Source: Cohnella ginsengisoli (GTDB taxonomy: Bacteria; Bacillota; Bacilli; Paenibacillales; Paenibacillaceae). Taken from it: a stretch of 64,000 bases of DNA. Positions 1 through 9,049 of this stretch are shown here, piece by piece (the stretch's first letter is position 1; each line of letters starts with the position of its first letter). The translations under genes were made by a program, and so were the position numbers. A model generated the notes under the pieces. The model was not told the DNA's origin, ran no database searches, and saw only the letters and a program-made list of their open reading frames with translations. Location of the stretch: positions 409,868-473,867 of the forward strand of contig NZ_JAPDHZ010000002.1 in the NCBI RefSeq assembly GCF_029525555.1, written 5' to 3'.

Positions 1-207
1 TACGCCGAGCCCGTCCAGGTGAGGCATAATAATATCCAGAATCATCACATCCGGAATATTCCGGGTTTCTTCCAGCTGACGGATGACCTCTTCTCCGTTG
101 TACGCCACGCCGATGACGGTCATGTCCTCCTGCTCTTCGATATACTCGGACAGCAGGTTGGTGAATTCTCGGTTATCGTCTGCAAGAAATACTTCAATCC
201 GCGGCAA
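1..207 (-). CDS. spo0A: Spo0A response regulator, N-terminal part (cut by window edge)
   Basis: This is the receiver domain of the master regulator of sporulation entry, which accepts phosphate from the phosphorelay and then binds 0A boxes. The 69 residues visible start MPRIEVFLADDNREF and hold the acidic pocket (D10, D11) and the phospho-acceptor Asp58 in MILDIIMP, so the match to Spo0A is strong. The start is TTG at 207, with a GGGAGG ribosome site just upstream. The C-terminal DNA-binding domain lies outside the window. It sits directly downstream of spoIVB, the order seen in Bacillus and relatives. Confidence 0.95.
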   Translation of the reverse strand, partial: MPRIEVFLADDNREFTNLLSEYIEEQEDMTVIGVAYNGEEVIRQLEETRNIPDVMILDIIMPHLDGLGV

Positions 208-273
208 TGTTGTATCCTCCCTCACAAGCTTAAGATGATGTTAGAAACGCTCACCGTTCCCTGCTTATCCGAA

Positions 274-282
274 TTCGACAAA
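274..282 (-). promoter_or_regulatory. 0A box upstream of spo0A
   Basis: On the minus strand this reads TTTGTCGAA, matching the TGTCGAA core bound by phosphorylated Spo0A. It lies about 70 bases before the spo0A start and suggests autoregulation, as known in Bacillus subtilis. Function here is inferred from motif and position. Confidence 0.6.
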
Positions 283-383
283 GCGTTTGCAATTCCTTCT
301 TGTCGTAATTTTTTTCTTTATTTTTTTTATCTGCATGACATATAATAAAGAATTTACGTCATATGGCGATCTATTTCGGTTTT

Positions 384-393
384 TTTCGACAAA
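384..393 (-). promoter_or_regulatory. Second 0A box upstream of spo0A
   Basis: The minus strand reads TTTGTCGAAA, a full match to the 0A-box consensus. It lies 180 bases before the spo0A start in the same 222-base AT-rich gap as the first box. Two weaker TGTCG matches lie on the plus strand near 301 and 400. Confidence 0.6.
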
Positions 394-416
394 GCAATGT
401 CGTTTGAGGTAACGAG

Positions 417-448
417 AAAATCCAAGGCGTCATACTGCCTTGGATTTT
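417..448. terminator. Intrinsic terminator at the end of spoIVB
   Basis: A perfect 12-base inverted repeat (417-428 with 437-448) encloses an 8-base loop, with A/T tracts on both outer arms. The stem overlaps the last codons and the stop codon of spoIVB, so the last residues of the protein are encoded in the hairpin. It separates spoIVB from spo0A. Confidence 0.8.
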
Positions 449-1761
449 GCTTGGCCCGGCTTTAACATAATGCCCGCATCCTGAAGCATCCATTCGATGT
501 AGCAGCCGTAGCCCGACGCCGGATCGTTGACGAAGACGTGCGTGACGGCGCCGACCAGCTTCCCGTTTTGCAGAATCGGACTGCCGCTCATGCCTTGAAC
601 GATACCGCCGGTGCGTTTGATCAGATCCGGATCGGTGACGCGGATGACCATCCCTTTCGTCGCAGGCGACGATTGCCGGGACACGTGCACGATTTCAATC
701 TTGAAGCGCTCGACTTTCTGGCCGCCGACGACCGTCCATATTTCCGCCGGCCCTTCCTTGACCTCTTCTGCGAACGCGACCGGTACCGGTTCCGCCTGGT
801 ATGCATGACCCGGGAGCTCGCCCATCTGGCCGAAAATGCCGAAAGGCGTATTGCGCTCTACGTTGCCGAGCGTTTTGCTGCCCGGCACGAATTCGGCCCG
901 CTTCTCCCCCGGATCGCCGTTTTCGCTCTTGGCGATCGACGTGACGTTCGACTGAAGAATTTGCCCGCTGCCCACGGTGATCGGCGTCTGCGTGTCCATA
1001 TCCGTAATGACATGGCCAAGCGCGCCGTATACGCCCTGGTCAGGCGCGTAAAAGGTCAACGTACCGACCCCCGCCGCGGAATCGCGTATATAGAGGCCGA
1101 CGCGCCAAGCTTTGTCTTCCCGGTCGAAAACCGGCGTCAGCGTCGTTCGAAATTGCGCTTTGCCCCGCTGAACGACCAGTTTAAGCGGCTGTCCCGTGGC
1201 GCCTGCTTGCTTCGCGAACGGAGCGACGCGTTTCACGTCGTTGACCGGTTCCCCGTTGATCGAAACGATCAGGTCGCCCATGCGCAGCTTGGCTTCTTCT
1301 CCGGGCGATACGCGGGACTGATCGCCGGTTTGTACGAGATGATGGCCGACGACCATGATGCCCGCCGATTTGACTTTGACGCCGATCGTTTGGCCGCCGG
1401 GAATGACTTTGAGATCCGGTACGACCTGCAGCTTGACGGTTTTAAACGGTATTCGGCCGAATAGCTTAAGCTTGAGTTCTGTTTGACCGCTGCGTTTGGA
1501 ATGAATGGACACCGGATGATTAAGGTCGATCCGTAGGTTCGCGCTCGTCGAGCCGTTGACTTCGGCGACCGTCGAATCGGATAGCGAGCCCTGCGCGTGC
1601 ACCGGCATCGCATAATGAAGGTGCTTGTCCTGTCCCTCGAATAACCGAAGCTCATTCGGGAATGCGGCATAATGACGCATCGGTGCGGAACAGACGGCAA
1701 ATCCTAGAATAAGCGCTAGGAATAGACCAAAAACGCGACGCCAAGAGGACTTCCCGTTCAA
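430..1761 (-). CDS. spoIVB: SpoIVB peptidase
   Basis: This is a forespore-secreted serine peptidase of family S55 that triggers pro-sigma-K processing through the SpoIVF complex. The 443 residues show an N-terminal signal anchor (about residues 9-27), a PDZ domain (about 125-205) and an S55 peptidase domain with His250 in ALGHVITD and the serine motif GMSGSPI near residue 394. Length matches the family (Bacillus subtilis protein about 425). The start is TTG at 1761 behind GGTGAG. It lies between recN and spo0A, the conserved arrangement. A forespore sigma-factor promoter is expected but was not resolved. Confidence 0.95.
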   Translation of the reverse strand: MNGKSSWRRVFGLFLALILGFAVCSAPMRHYAAFPNELRLFEGQDKHLHYAMPVHAQGSLSDSTVAEVNGSTSANLRIDLNHPVSIHSKRSGQTELKLKLFGRIPFKTVKLQVVPDLKVIPGGQTIGVKVKSAGIMVVGHHLVQTGDQSRVSPGEEAKLRMGDLIVSINGEPVNDVKRVAPFAKQAGATGQPLKLVVQRGKAQFRTTLTPVFDREDKAWRVGLYIRDSAAGVGTLTFYAPDQGVYGALGHVITDMDTQTPITVGSGQILQSNVTSIAKSENGDPGEKRAEFVPGSKTLGNVERNTPFGIFGQMGELPGHAYQAEPVPVAFAEEVKEGPAEIWTVVGGQKVERFKIEIVHVSRQSSPATKGMVIRVTDPDLIKRTGGIVQGMSGSPILQNGKLVGAVTHVFVNDPASGYGCYIEWMLQDAGIMLKPGQAKSKAV

Positions 1762-1882
1762 GTTCTCACCACTTCCCTACAGACTACACCGGCGAACCGT
1801 GACACTGCCCGGCGACGTAACTATAAGGTAACCGCGGCCTCCCCCCTTTTATGTTGCCGAAAACCTTCCTTGAAACACGAAT

Positions 1883-3580
1883 TTACGCGTCCTGACGGGA
1901 TTTTTGGGCATCGGCCAGCGTTAACATTTCTTGCGCGTGATGGCGCGTACGATCGGTGACTTCCACCCCGCCCAGCATGCGCGCGAGCTCTTCCACGCGC
2001 TCGTCGGCGTTAAGCATCCGCACGCGCGTCGACGTTCTGCCGTCGTCGGTGACGCGTTTGGCGATCTCGAATTGATCGTCCGCCATGCACGCGACCTGCG
2101 GAAGATGCGTAATGCAAAACACCTGGCAGTGCGCCGCCAGCCTGGACAGCTTATCGGCGACGGATTGGGCCGCGCGCCCGCTGACGCCCGTATCGACTTC
2201 GTCGAACACCAGAACCGGAATCTGATCGATTCGGGCAAAAATCGCTTTTAGCGCGAGCATGACCCGTGACATCTCGCCGCCGGACGCGATGCGGGCCAGC
2301 GGCTTCGGAGGCTCGCCTGGGTTCGTGGACAATAAAAATTCGGCCGAATCCGTGCCTGTCGGAGTCAAGTTGTCCGTGCTCACTAGCCGCACCTCGAAAG
2401 CCGCTCGTTCCATTTGCAGCCCTTTGAGCTCCTGCTCGATCTCCGAGGCGAGCAGCGCGGCTGTTTCTCTGCGGATCGCGCCGAGCCGCTCGGCCAGCGC
2501 GCGCAGCTCGCTCTCCAAGCGCACCTCGCGTTCGTTCAACTCCTTGAGGAGTTCGTCGCGATTTTCAAGCCGCTGCGTATCTTCCTGAATTCGGGCATAA
2601 TATTGCAGGATGTCCTCGACGCTCTCGCCGTACTTGCGTCGAAGCCCGAACAGGAGATCGATTCGCGTCTCGATCTCGGACAGCCGCTCCGGATTGAATT
2701 CGATGCTTTCTTTGTAATCGCGCAGCTGGTAAGCGACGTCCTCGGCGGCATAATAGGCCGACTGCAGCTGTTCGACGAGCGGCCCGAGCTTGGCCGGGTC
2801 GACCTTGACGATATCCTCCAGCTTCGCGATGGCTTTGGAAAGGACGCTTAGCCCCTTGTTGCCGTACAGGAGGTCGTAAGCTTCAGTCGCCGATTCGGCC
2901 AGTTTCTCGGCGTGCGCGAGCTTGCGGCGCTCATCGGCAAGCGACTCGTCCTCTCCCGGCTTCAGTCGCGCTTCGGCGATCTCCTCGAGCTGATAACGGT
3001 AAAGGTCCAGCATTTGCATCTGCTGGCGAGTGAGCTCGTCAAGTTCCCTTCGCTCGCGGCTGACCGTCGCGTACTCCCTGTACCGGCTTTGATACTCGGT
3101 TTTGAGCGAGGCGATGACGTCTCCCGCAAAAGAATCGAGCCACTCCAAATGGCGGTCGGTACGCAGCAGCGACTGATGCTCGTGCTGTCCGTGAATGTTG
3201 ACGAGGTTCTCGCCGATTTCGCGGAGCATCGTCAGCGTAACATGCTGCCCGTTTACGCGCGCGGACGATTTTCCTTGTGCCTGGAGCTCGCGTCGTACCA
3301 GTAACGCTTCGTGGGGATCGGCGTTCACGCCGTGCCGGTCGAGCACGCCCCATACAGGATGCGCTGGATCGAGATCGAATACCGCCTCGATCTCGGCTTT
3401 GTCGCAGCCATGGCGGATCATCTCGGCGGACCCGCGTCCTCCCGCGATGAGGCCCAGCGCATCGATGATGATCGATTTGCCGGCCCCCGTCTCGCCTGTC
3501 AGCACCTCGAAGCCCCGCTTGAACGATACCCGAATATTTTCGATTACCGCCAAGTGGCGAATGGACAGCTCTTGCAGCAT
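1883..3580 (-). CDS. recN: DNA repair protein RecN
   Basis: RecN is an SMC-like ATPase that acts early at double-strand breaks. The 565-residue protein has an N-terminal Walker A GETGAGKS (residues 29-36), a long central coiled coil (about 150-380), and a C-terminal Walker B LVFDEVDTGVSG followed by an ITHLPQVA switch segment. The frame is open for another 68 codons upstream, but that extension is low-complexity basic sequence overlapping argR. The ATG at 3580 has a GGGGAGGA ribosome site and begins MLQELSIRHLAVIENI as in other RecN proteins. It lies 41 bases after argR and is probably co-transcribed with it. Confidence 0.96.
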   Translation of the reverse strand: MLQELSIRHLAVIENIRVSFKRGFEVLTGETGAGKSIIIDALGLIAGGRGSAEMIRHGCDKAEIEAVFDLDPAHPVWGVLDRHGVNADPHEALLVRRELQAQGKSSARVNGQHVTLTMLREIGENLVNIHGQHEHQSLLRTDRHLEWLDSFAGDVIASLKTEYQSRYREYATVSRERRELDELTRQQMQMLDLYRYQLEEIAEARLKPGEDESLADERRKLAHAEKLAESATEAYDLLYGNKGLSVLSKAIAKLEDIVKVDPAKLGPLVEQLQSAYYAAEDVAYQLRDYKESIEFNPERLSEIETRIDLLFGLRRKYGESVEDILQYYARIQEDTQRLENRDELLKELNEREVRLESELRALAERLGAIRRETAALLASEIEQELKGLQMERAAFEVRLVSTDNLTPTGTDSAEFLLSTNPGEPPKPLARIASGGEMSRVMLALKAIFARIDQIPVLVFDEVDTGVSGRAAQSVADKLSRLAAHCQVFCITHLPQVACMADDQFEIAKRVTDDGRTSTRVRMLNADERVEELARMLGGVEVTDRTRHHAQEMLTLADAQKSRQDA

Positions 3581-3621
3581 GTGGCGCTCATCCTCCCCAG
3601 CCGGCGCAGGTCGCCGGGCTT

Positions 3622-4071
3622 TTAACGAATAATATCCAAAATGCGGGCGACGATCTCTTCGCCCTGCTGCTTCGTGCGGCAGATGAGCAAGGTCGTGTCG
3701 TCTCCGCCGATCGTACCGACGATCTCCGGCCAATCCATGCCGTCCAGCAGCGAAGCGATCGTGCCGGCCGTACCCGGCAGACACTTCACGACGACCAGAT
3801 TCTCCGCGGCTTCCGCATGGATAAAGTGATCCATCATCGCCCGCTTCAGCTTCATCGTCGGATTGAAGCGCTGATCCTGCGCGATGGCATATTTATATCT
3901 GCCGTCGCCCAGCGGCACTTTGATGAGCTGCAGCTCCTTAATGTCGCGGGAGACGGTCGCTTGCGTCACGTTAAAGCTCTGGGCGCGGAGGGCTTCCACC
4001 AGGTCTTCCTGCGTCTCGATCTCGCTCGCGCCGATGAGCTCGCGAATTTTCCTTTGCCGCTGACCTTTCAT
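3622..4071 (-). CDS. argR: Arginine repressor ArgR/AhrC
   Basis: This is a hexameric, arginine-dependent repressor of arginine biosynthesis and activator of its catabolism. The 149 residues hold an N-terminal winged helix (MKGQRQRKIRELI to about 70, including QATVSRDIKEL) and a C-terminal oligomerisation and arginine-binding domain with GTIGGDDTTLLI. Length is typical. The start overlaps the stop of the upstream small gene by four bases, so the two are translationally coupled. It sits between tlyA and recN as in Bacillus. Confidence 0.95.
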   Translation of the reverse strand: MKGQRQRKIRELIGASEIETQEDLVEALRAQSFNVTQATVSRDIKELQLIKVPLGDGRYKYAIAQDQRFNPTMKLKRAMMDHFIHAEAAENLVVVKCLPGTAGTIASLLDGMDWPEIVGTIGGDDTTLLICRTKQQGEEIVARILDIIR

Positions 4072-4538
4072 TCTTTGCCCTCCTCTATTTTGAATTTTAC
4101 CGTTCTAACGGTCCTGTCGCGTATGTCCGCGACGATCACGCCTTCGCACTCGGGAAACAAAAGCGCATAGACGAGCAGCCGTTCCCGAATCCCGCTGGCC
4201 GTCCAATCCATGGGCTGCCTCGGCCGCTCCAGCTTCACGAGGTAGTAGCGTTCTTCCTTGGAGGCGATATAGTCGAAATACAAGCGGGTCGCCTCGTATG
4301 GCCCGTCGTCGACCGATACGCCTAATGGAATCCGGTGCTTGCCGGAGAGCGCTTCGTAACCATGCTCGCGCAGCAGCGCCGCCGCCTCGTCATCTTCGTC
4401 GGGCGCTCCGTCCCGGGCCAGCCTGCGCAGACGAGAGCTCGGCGGCTCGTACAGCCAATGCCTGAACCTGCGCCAGACCCACCATAGGATCGCCGCTACC
4501 GCGGCAGCAAAAATCAGACCGTCCCCGAACCTAGCCAT
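4068..4538 (-). CDS. Conserved small membrane protein between tlyA and argR
   Basis: I do not recognise a named family. The 156-residue product starts MARFGDGLIFAAAVAAILWW, giving one N-terminal membrane helix (about residues 7-22) followed by a soluble, charged domain. The frame is open upstream to 4751, but that part is compositionally noise and the ATG at 4538 follows GGAGGCGGGG. The stop overlaps argR by four bases, so it is translated with argR. The soluble part contains YFDYIASKEERYYLVKLERP, resembling a small alpha/beta domain. A role with argR or tlyA is only suggested by position. Confidence 0.75.
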   Translation of the reverse strand: MARFGDGLIFAAAVAAILWWVWRRFRHWLYEPPSSRLRRLARDGAPDEDDEAAALLREHGYEALSGKHRIPLGVSVDDGPYEATRLYFDYIASKEERYYLVKLERPRQPMDWTASGIRERLLVYALLFPECEGVIVADIRDRTVRTVKFKIEEGKE

Positions 4539-4753
4539 CGCCCCGCCTCCTCCGCATCCTGATTCATTCGCGGCGGCGGGCCGGGTTTCCTCTATGGGAG
4601 CAAGCAAAAAAACCGGTGCGGAGGGCGCTTGCGCGCCTACCGGCCGGCCGTGCTTCGGCGGACGCGGAATCCTATGTAGTCCGGCGGCCTTTCGGCCGGT
4701 GCCGATTGCCGCTAGGGACCTTCGTCTGAATCGGCGCCGGCGACTGTCCACTT
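4539..4753. other. Gap between tlyA and the next gene, no clear signal
   Basis: This 215-base GC-rich stretch has inverted-repeat character around 4620-4690 but no convincing terminator, promoter or small gene. Confidence 0.4.
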
Positions 4754-5608
4754 TTATGCGCGATGCCTGAACTTAGCCGCCGCCTCTTCGACGACATGGC
4801 TGAGCAAGCTGTCGCCGTCCAAGCCTTCGGGCCATACGCCGGCAGCCTGTTCGGACGATGAATCGGGCAGTCGCCAATACGCGAGAAACTCGATGTTGCC
4901 TTCGCCTCCCGTAATCGGGGAATACGTCAGGCCTCTCAACTTAAAGCCCAGCGCGTTCGCCGCGGACAACACTTCGCGCAGAACGTTCAGGTGAACGTCA
5001 GAATCCCTTACGACTCCCGACTTGCCGACCTGTTCGCGTCCGGCCTCGAACTGAGGCTTGATCAGCGCCACGGTGCCCGCTCCGGGTCCAAGGAGCGGGC
5101 GCAGCGCAGGCAGGATGAGCTTCAGCGAAATGAACGACACGTCGATCGACGCGAATGCAGGCGCCGGGCCCGTCAGTTGGTCCGACGTCATATGCCTGAA
5201 ATTGCAGCGTTCCATCACGCATACTCGCGGATCCTGACGGAGGCTCCAATCCAGTTGATTGTAGCCGACGTCGATCGCATAGACGAACGAAGCGCCGTGC
5301 TGAAGGGCACAGTCCGTGAACCCGCCGGTCGACGCGCCGATATCCAACATAACCGCATCCTTCAAATCGATGCCGAACTCGTGAATCGCTTTTTCCAGCT
5401 TGAGGCCGCCGCGGCTCACGTAAGGATGGACGGCGCCTTTGACGGTAAGCGCGGCGTCGCGGGGAATTTTCGTCCCCGCCTTATCCACCTGCTCCGTACC
5501 GACGAGGACGAGTCCGGCCATAATCGCCGCTTTGGCCTTTTCCCGGCTGTCGAAAAAGCCTTGCTCGACGAGCAGCACGTCGAGACGTTCCTTAGGGATC
5601 GTCGTCAT
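4754..5608 (-). CDS. tlyA: TlyA-family rRNA 2'-O-methyltransferase
   Basis: This is a YqxC/TlyA-type protein, a predicted rRNA ribose methyltransferase. The 284 residues begin with an S4 RNA-binding domain (RLDVLLVEQGFFDSREKA, residues 8-65), followed by an FtsJ-like Rossmann fold with the SAM motif VMLDIGASTGGFTDCALQ near residues 85-102. Length fits the family (about 270-285). It starts 4 bases after the dxs stop, with GAGGCG as ribosome site, and is co-transcribed with dxs. The hemolysin label used in older annotation is misleading; methylation is the established role for characterised members. Confidence 0.92.
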   Translation of the reverse strand: MTTIPKERLDVLLVEQGFFDSREKAKAAIMAGLVLVGTEQVDKAGTKIPRDAALTVKGAVHPYVSRGGLKLEKAIHEFGIDLKDAVMLDIGASTGGFTDCALQHGASFVYAIDVGYNQLDWSLRQDPRVCVMERCNFRHMTSDQLTGPAPAFASIDVSFISLKLILPALRPLLGPGAGTVALIKPQFEAGREQVGKSGVVRDSDVHLNVLREVLSAANALGFKLRGLTYSPITGGEGNIEFLAYWRLPDSSSEQAAGVWPEGLDGDSLLSHVVEEAAAKFRHRA

Positions 5609-5612
5609 CGCC

Positions 5613-7508
5613 TCAGTTCGCCGTCTGCCGCTGGCGCTTCAGCAGCGCGAACGACCGAAGGTGCTTCGCCGCCTCTTCGGCGGTCAGGCCGACTTCGGCG
5701 CGCTGCTCCTTGATCGTCGCATGCTCGATGAAGCGGTCCGGGACGCCCGCGAGCTGTACGGTCGGCTTCAGGCCTTGCTGCGCGTAATGCTCGAGGATCG
5801 CGCTGCCGAGTCCGCCCGCAACCGCCGTCTCTTCGAGCACCAGCATCGGCAGGCGCTCCTTTGCGAGCTGCGCGAGCATCGCCGCGTCTAGCGGCTTGAC
5901 GAAGCGCGCGTTGACGACGCGTACGTTCAGACCTTCGCGCTTCAAAAGCTCCGCCGCTTCTTCGGCGACGTGAACCATCGGTCCGATCGCGAGGATCGCC
6001 GCGTAGTCGCCGTCTCTCACGACTTCCCATGAGCCGATCGGGATCGGCGCGAGTTCCTCGTCCATCGCGACGCCTCTGCCCTGCTCGCGCGGATAGCGGA
6101 TCGCGATGGGGCCGTCGCCGTACGCCACTGCCGTCGCCATCATGCGGCGCAACTCGTTTTCGTCCTTAGGCATCATTAAGACGAGGTTCGGGATATGACG
6201 AAGATAAGCGATATCGTAAACCCCTTGGTGCGTCTCGCCGTCGCCGCCGACGAAGCCGGCGCGGTCGATGGCGAAAATCACGTTGGCGTTGTGCCGGCAA
6301 ATATCGTGTACGACCTGATCGTATGCGCGCTGCAGGAAGGTCGAATAGACCGCATAAACCGGCTTCATGCCTTCCATCGCAAGCGCGGCGGACATCGTGG
6401 CCGCATGCTGCTCCGCGATGCCGACGTCGATCATCCGGCCGGGGAATCGCTGCGCGAAGCCGAGCAAGCCGGAGCCTCCCGGCATCGCCGGCGTGATCGC
6501 GACGATCCGTTCGTCCTTTTCGGCGAGCTCGATCAGCGCGTTGCCGAACACCTCGGTGTACATCGGCGGGCCGACCGGCTTCAGCACCTGGCCGGACTCG
6601 ATCTTGTAGGAACCGGTGATTCCGTGCCATTTGTGAGAATCCGCTTCAGCCGGGGAATACCCCTTGCCCTTAACGGTGAGGATGTGGACAAGGACGGGAC
6701 CTTCGCATTTATCCGCTTGGCGGAACGCTTCGATCAGCTTTTCGGTATCGTGGCCGTCGACCGGTCCGAGATACTTGAGCCCGAACTCTTCGAACAGGAT
6801 GCCAGGAACGACCAGATACTTCAGGCTGTCCTTGAGCCGCTCGGCCGTCTTGGCGAGCTTGCCGCCGATCGCCGGCACCTTGCGCAGCAGCCACTCGAAC
6901 TCGTCCTTCGCTTTGCGGTACGTCTTGTCGCTGCGGACTTTGCCCAAATAGTTGTGAAGCGCGCCTACGTTAGGCGCGATCGACATCTCGTTGTCGTTCA
7001 GAACGACGGTGAGCTTGCGCTTTTCATGGCCGATATGGTTGAGCGCCTCGAGCGCCATACCGCCGGTGAGCGCGCCGTCCCCGATGACCGCGATCACCTT
7101 GTTGGACCGCCCCTGCATATCGCGCGCGAGCGCCATGCCCATCGCTCCGGACAGGGAGGTGCTGCTGTGGCCGGCCTCCCAGACGTCGTGCTCGCTCTCC
7201 GCGCGCTTGACGAAGCCGCACAGTCCGTCCTTCTGCCGAAGCGTGTCGAACCGGTCCATGCGTCCGGTCAGCATCTTGTGGACATAAGCCTGATGACCCA
7301 CGTCGAACAAAAACTTGTCGGTCGGGCTGTCGTACAAGTAATGCATCGCGAGCGTCAGTTCGACGACGCCTAAGTTAGGCGCCAGATGCCCGCCCGTAAC
7401 GGACAGCTTTTCAATTAGGAATTGTCTGATCTCTTGGGCCAACTGAGGAAGCTCTGACGTGGACAGCCGCTTCAGGTCGGTTGGACTATGGATGCTGTCG
7501 AGCAGCAA
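5613..7508 (-). CDS. dxs: 1-Deoxy-D-xylulose-5-phosphate synthase
   Basis: Dxs condenses pyruvate with glyceraldehyde 3-phosphate, using thiamine diphosphate, in the first step of the MEP isoprenoid pathway. The 631-residue protein shows the ThDP-binding [15 protein letters not shown], the [11 protein letters not shown] segment, the transketolase pyrimidine-binding motif [15 protein letters not shown] and a C-terminal transketolase domain. The TTG at 7508 (MLLDSIHSP) has AGCGGGGAAT at good distance. An upstream TTG at 7529 lacks a ribosome site. It lies downstream of ispA but is separated by terminators and has its own -10. Confidence 0.96.
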   Translation of the reverse strand: MLLDSIHSPTDLKRLSTSELPQLAQEIRQFLIEKLSVTGGHLAPNLGVVELTLAMHYLYDSPTDKFLFDVGHQAYVHKMLTGRMDRFDTLRQKDGLCGFVKRAESEHDVWEAGHSSTSLSGAMGMALARDMQGRSNKVIAVIGDGALTGGMALEALNHIGHEKRKLTVVLNDNEMSIAPNVGALHNYLGKVRSDKTYRKAKDEFEWLLRKVPAIGGKLAKTAERLKDSLKYLVVPGILFEEFGLKYLGPVDGHDTEKLIEAFRQADKCEGPVLVHILTVKGKGYSPAEADSHKWHGITGSYKIESGQVLKPVGPPMYTEVFGNALIELAEKDERIVAITPAMPGGSGLLGFAQRFPGRMIDVGIAEQHAATMSAALAMEGMKPVYAVYSTFLQRAYDQVVHDICRHNANVIFAIDRAGFVGGDGETHQGVYDIAYLRHIPNLVLMMPKDENELRRMMATAVAYGDGPIAIRYPREQGRGVAMDEELAPIPIGSWEVVRDGDYAAILAIGPMVHVAEEAAELLKREGLNVRVVNARFVKPLDAAMLAQLAKERLPMLVLEETAVAGGLGSAILEHYAQQGLKPTVQLAGVPDRFIEHATIKEQRAEVGLTAEEAAKHLRSFALLKRQRQTAN

Positions 7509-7590
7509 TAGGAATTCCCCGCTTTCCAAAAACGATTGCTATGTTGAATTTAGTCAACGCATCACGATTCGTCGATTTTAGTCTAAACGT

Positions 7591-7596
7591 ATTATA
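7591..7596 (-). promoter_or_regulatory. Probable dxs promoter -10
   Basis: The minus strand reads TATAAT preceded by TGT, an extended -10, about 85 bases before the dxs start. No good -35 hexamer is seen at the usual distance. Confidence 0.5.
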
Positions 7597-7707
7597 ACAT
7601 ACTGACCGTTTAAAAACTCCTCCGCCCCCCCTAATCCCTCCCATTTGCATACGAATCTGCAAGCCGTCCGCTGTCATGACCGTTACTTAAAGACTATCCT
7701 TATGTAT

Positions 7708-7736
7708 AAAAAAACTGCGCGCCGATTTCGGAGCGC
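7708..7736 (-). terminator. Intrinsic terminator downstream of ispA (distal)
   Basis: A GC-rich stem of nine pairs with one mismatch around a 4-base loop is followed on the minus strand by a run of seven T. It lies in the 360-base gap between ispA and dxs. Confidence 0.7.
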
Positions 7737-7781
7737 ACCTATCGTACATTTTTACCCAACATCCCGTCTCGCTAAACAAGC

Positions 7782-7835
7782 AAAAAAGCATCCCCGCTTC
7801 GGTCCCGGATAGCCGATGACCGATGAGAAATGCTT
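7782..7835 (-). terminator. Possible ispA-proximal terminator
   Basis: An outer pair AAGCAT/ATGCTT and an inner pair TCGGTC/GACCGA form a long imperfect hairpin ending in six T on the minus strand, about 35 bases past the ispA stop. Together with the distal hairpin it insulates dxs. Confidence 0.5.
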
Positions 7836-7868
7836 CGTTGGGCGGATATGAACTTGCCCATTCGCTTA

Positions 7869-8777
7869 TTAGTTATCCCTCGAGATCAGCCGCATTGCGA
7901 TCTGCTCCAGCCGTCCGCTGTCGGCCAGCTCCGCCGATCTGACGGCTGAGATCGCTTGCTCCGTCAGCTCTTCGACGCGCCTGCGGCTTTGCTCGAGTCC
8001 GATCAAATAGGGGTATGTGACTTTGCCCTGTCGCTCGTCGCTGCCCACGGGCTTGCCCAGCTTGTCTTGATCGCCCGTAATATCGAGGATGTCGTCTTGG
8101 ATCTGAAAGGCCAAGCCGACGTTCGTGCCGAAGCGGGCTAGCGCCTCTAGTTGCCGATCGGTGGCGCCGGCCGCATGCCCGCCCGCCCGCAAGGAGAACG
8201 CGATGAGGTCGCTCGTCTTGTGCAGGTGGATATGCTCGAGCTGGTCAATGGACGTGATCCCTTGCGCGCCTTCCATATCGTCGGCCTGTCCGCCCACCAT
8301 GCCCGGAAACCCCGCCAGGCGGGCCAAGTCGCGGACGACGGCCAGCGTCCGCTCGGCCGGCACGCCAATCGCCGCCGCTTCGGACGCGACATAAAAGGCG
8401 TGCGTCAGCAGGCCGTCGCCGGCCAGGATCGCAGTCGCCTCGCCGAACACTTTATGATTGGTCGGGATGCCCCGCCTGTAATCATCGTTATCCATAGCGG
8501 GCAGATCGTCGTGGATCAATGAGTAGGTGTGCACCATTTCCACGGCAACGGCGAAGGGCATCGCCAGGCTCGCCGCCTTCTCGTCGCCGTGAACGGCCTC
8601 CGCCGCAGCCAGCACGAAAATCGGACGAAGACGCTTGCCGCCTGCGGCAAGCGAATAGATCGCGGCTTCCTTTAGCCTTTCGTTCACGCGCCAATCTCCG
8701 GGTATCGCATTTTCGAGCGCCTGCTCGACCATCGTCCTTCGGGACGCCAGATAGACCGATATGTCTTCCGTCTGCAC
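7869..8777 (-). CDS. ispA: Farnesyl diphosphate synthase (polyprenyl synthetase)
   Basis: IspA elongates DMAPP with IPP to farnesyl diphosphate, in the same pathway as dxs. The 302-residue protein has both Asp-rich motifs, LIHDDLPAMDNDD and FQIQDDILDITGD, and the GGKRLRP segment. The frame is open further upstream within xseB. The GTG at 8777 begins at the length expected of the family and follows AAGGAG, which is located in the xseB 3' end with a 13-base spacing. It is the last gene of nusB-folD-xseA-xseB-ispA. Confidence 0.94.
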   Translation of the reverse strand: MQTEDISVYLASRRTMVEQALENAIPGDWRVNERLKEAAIYSLAAGGKRLRPIFVLAAAEAVHGDEKAASLAMPFAVAVEMVHTYSLIHDDLPAMDNDDYRRGIPTNHKVFGEATAILAGDGLLTHAFYVASEAAAIGVPAERTLAVVRDLARLAGFPGMVGGQADDMEGAQGITSIDQLEHIHLHKTSDLIAFSLRAGGHAAGATDRQLEALARFGTNVGLAFQIQDDILDITGDQDKLGKPVGSDERQGKVTYPYLIGLEQSRRRVEELTEQAISAVRSAELADSGRLEQIAMRLISRDN

Positions 8778-8785
8778 CTTTTCGA

Positions 8786-9049
8786 TTACTCTCCTTTGCC
8801 GCCTGCCTCGCTCTGCTGCGGAGCGAAAGGCTTGCGCTGCAAGCCGTCTCCGTCCTCCATCAGCATCTCGATCCGGCGCTCCACCTGCTCCAGCTTCTGG
8901 CCGCACAGCCTGGACAGCGCCATGCCTTCCTGATAGAGCTCGATCGCCGCTTCAAGCGGCACGTCTCCGCTCTCCAGCTTGGATACGATGCCTTCGAGCC
9001 TTTCCATCGCTTGCTCGAAGGAAAGCGCCGTTTCCGATTCATGACTCAC
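8786..9049 (-). CDS. xseB: Exodeoxyribonuclease VII small subunit
   Basis: XseB binds the large subunit XseA to form a nuclease that degrades single-stranded DNA from either end. The 87-residue protein is all helical, with SFEQAMERLEGIVSKLESG and a LYQEGMALS segment characteristic of the family. The GTG start at 9049 overlaps the xseA stop (GTGA) and has GGGGGAGG upstream. The C-terminal 20 residues are less conserved. Confidence 0.93.
   Translation of the reverse strand: MSHESETALSFEQAMERLEGIVSKLESGDVPLEAAIELYQEGMALSRLCGQKLEQVERRIEMLMEDGDGLQRKPFAPQQSEAGGKGE

Noticed and set aside
538-1464. Open plus-strand frame opposite spoIVB
   Set aside because: Antisense shadow without a ribosome site or family resemblance.
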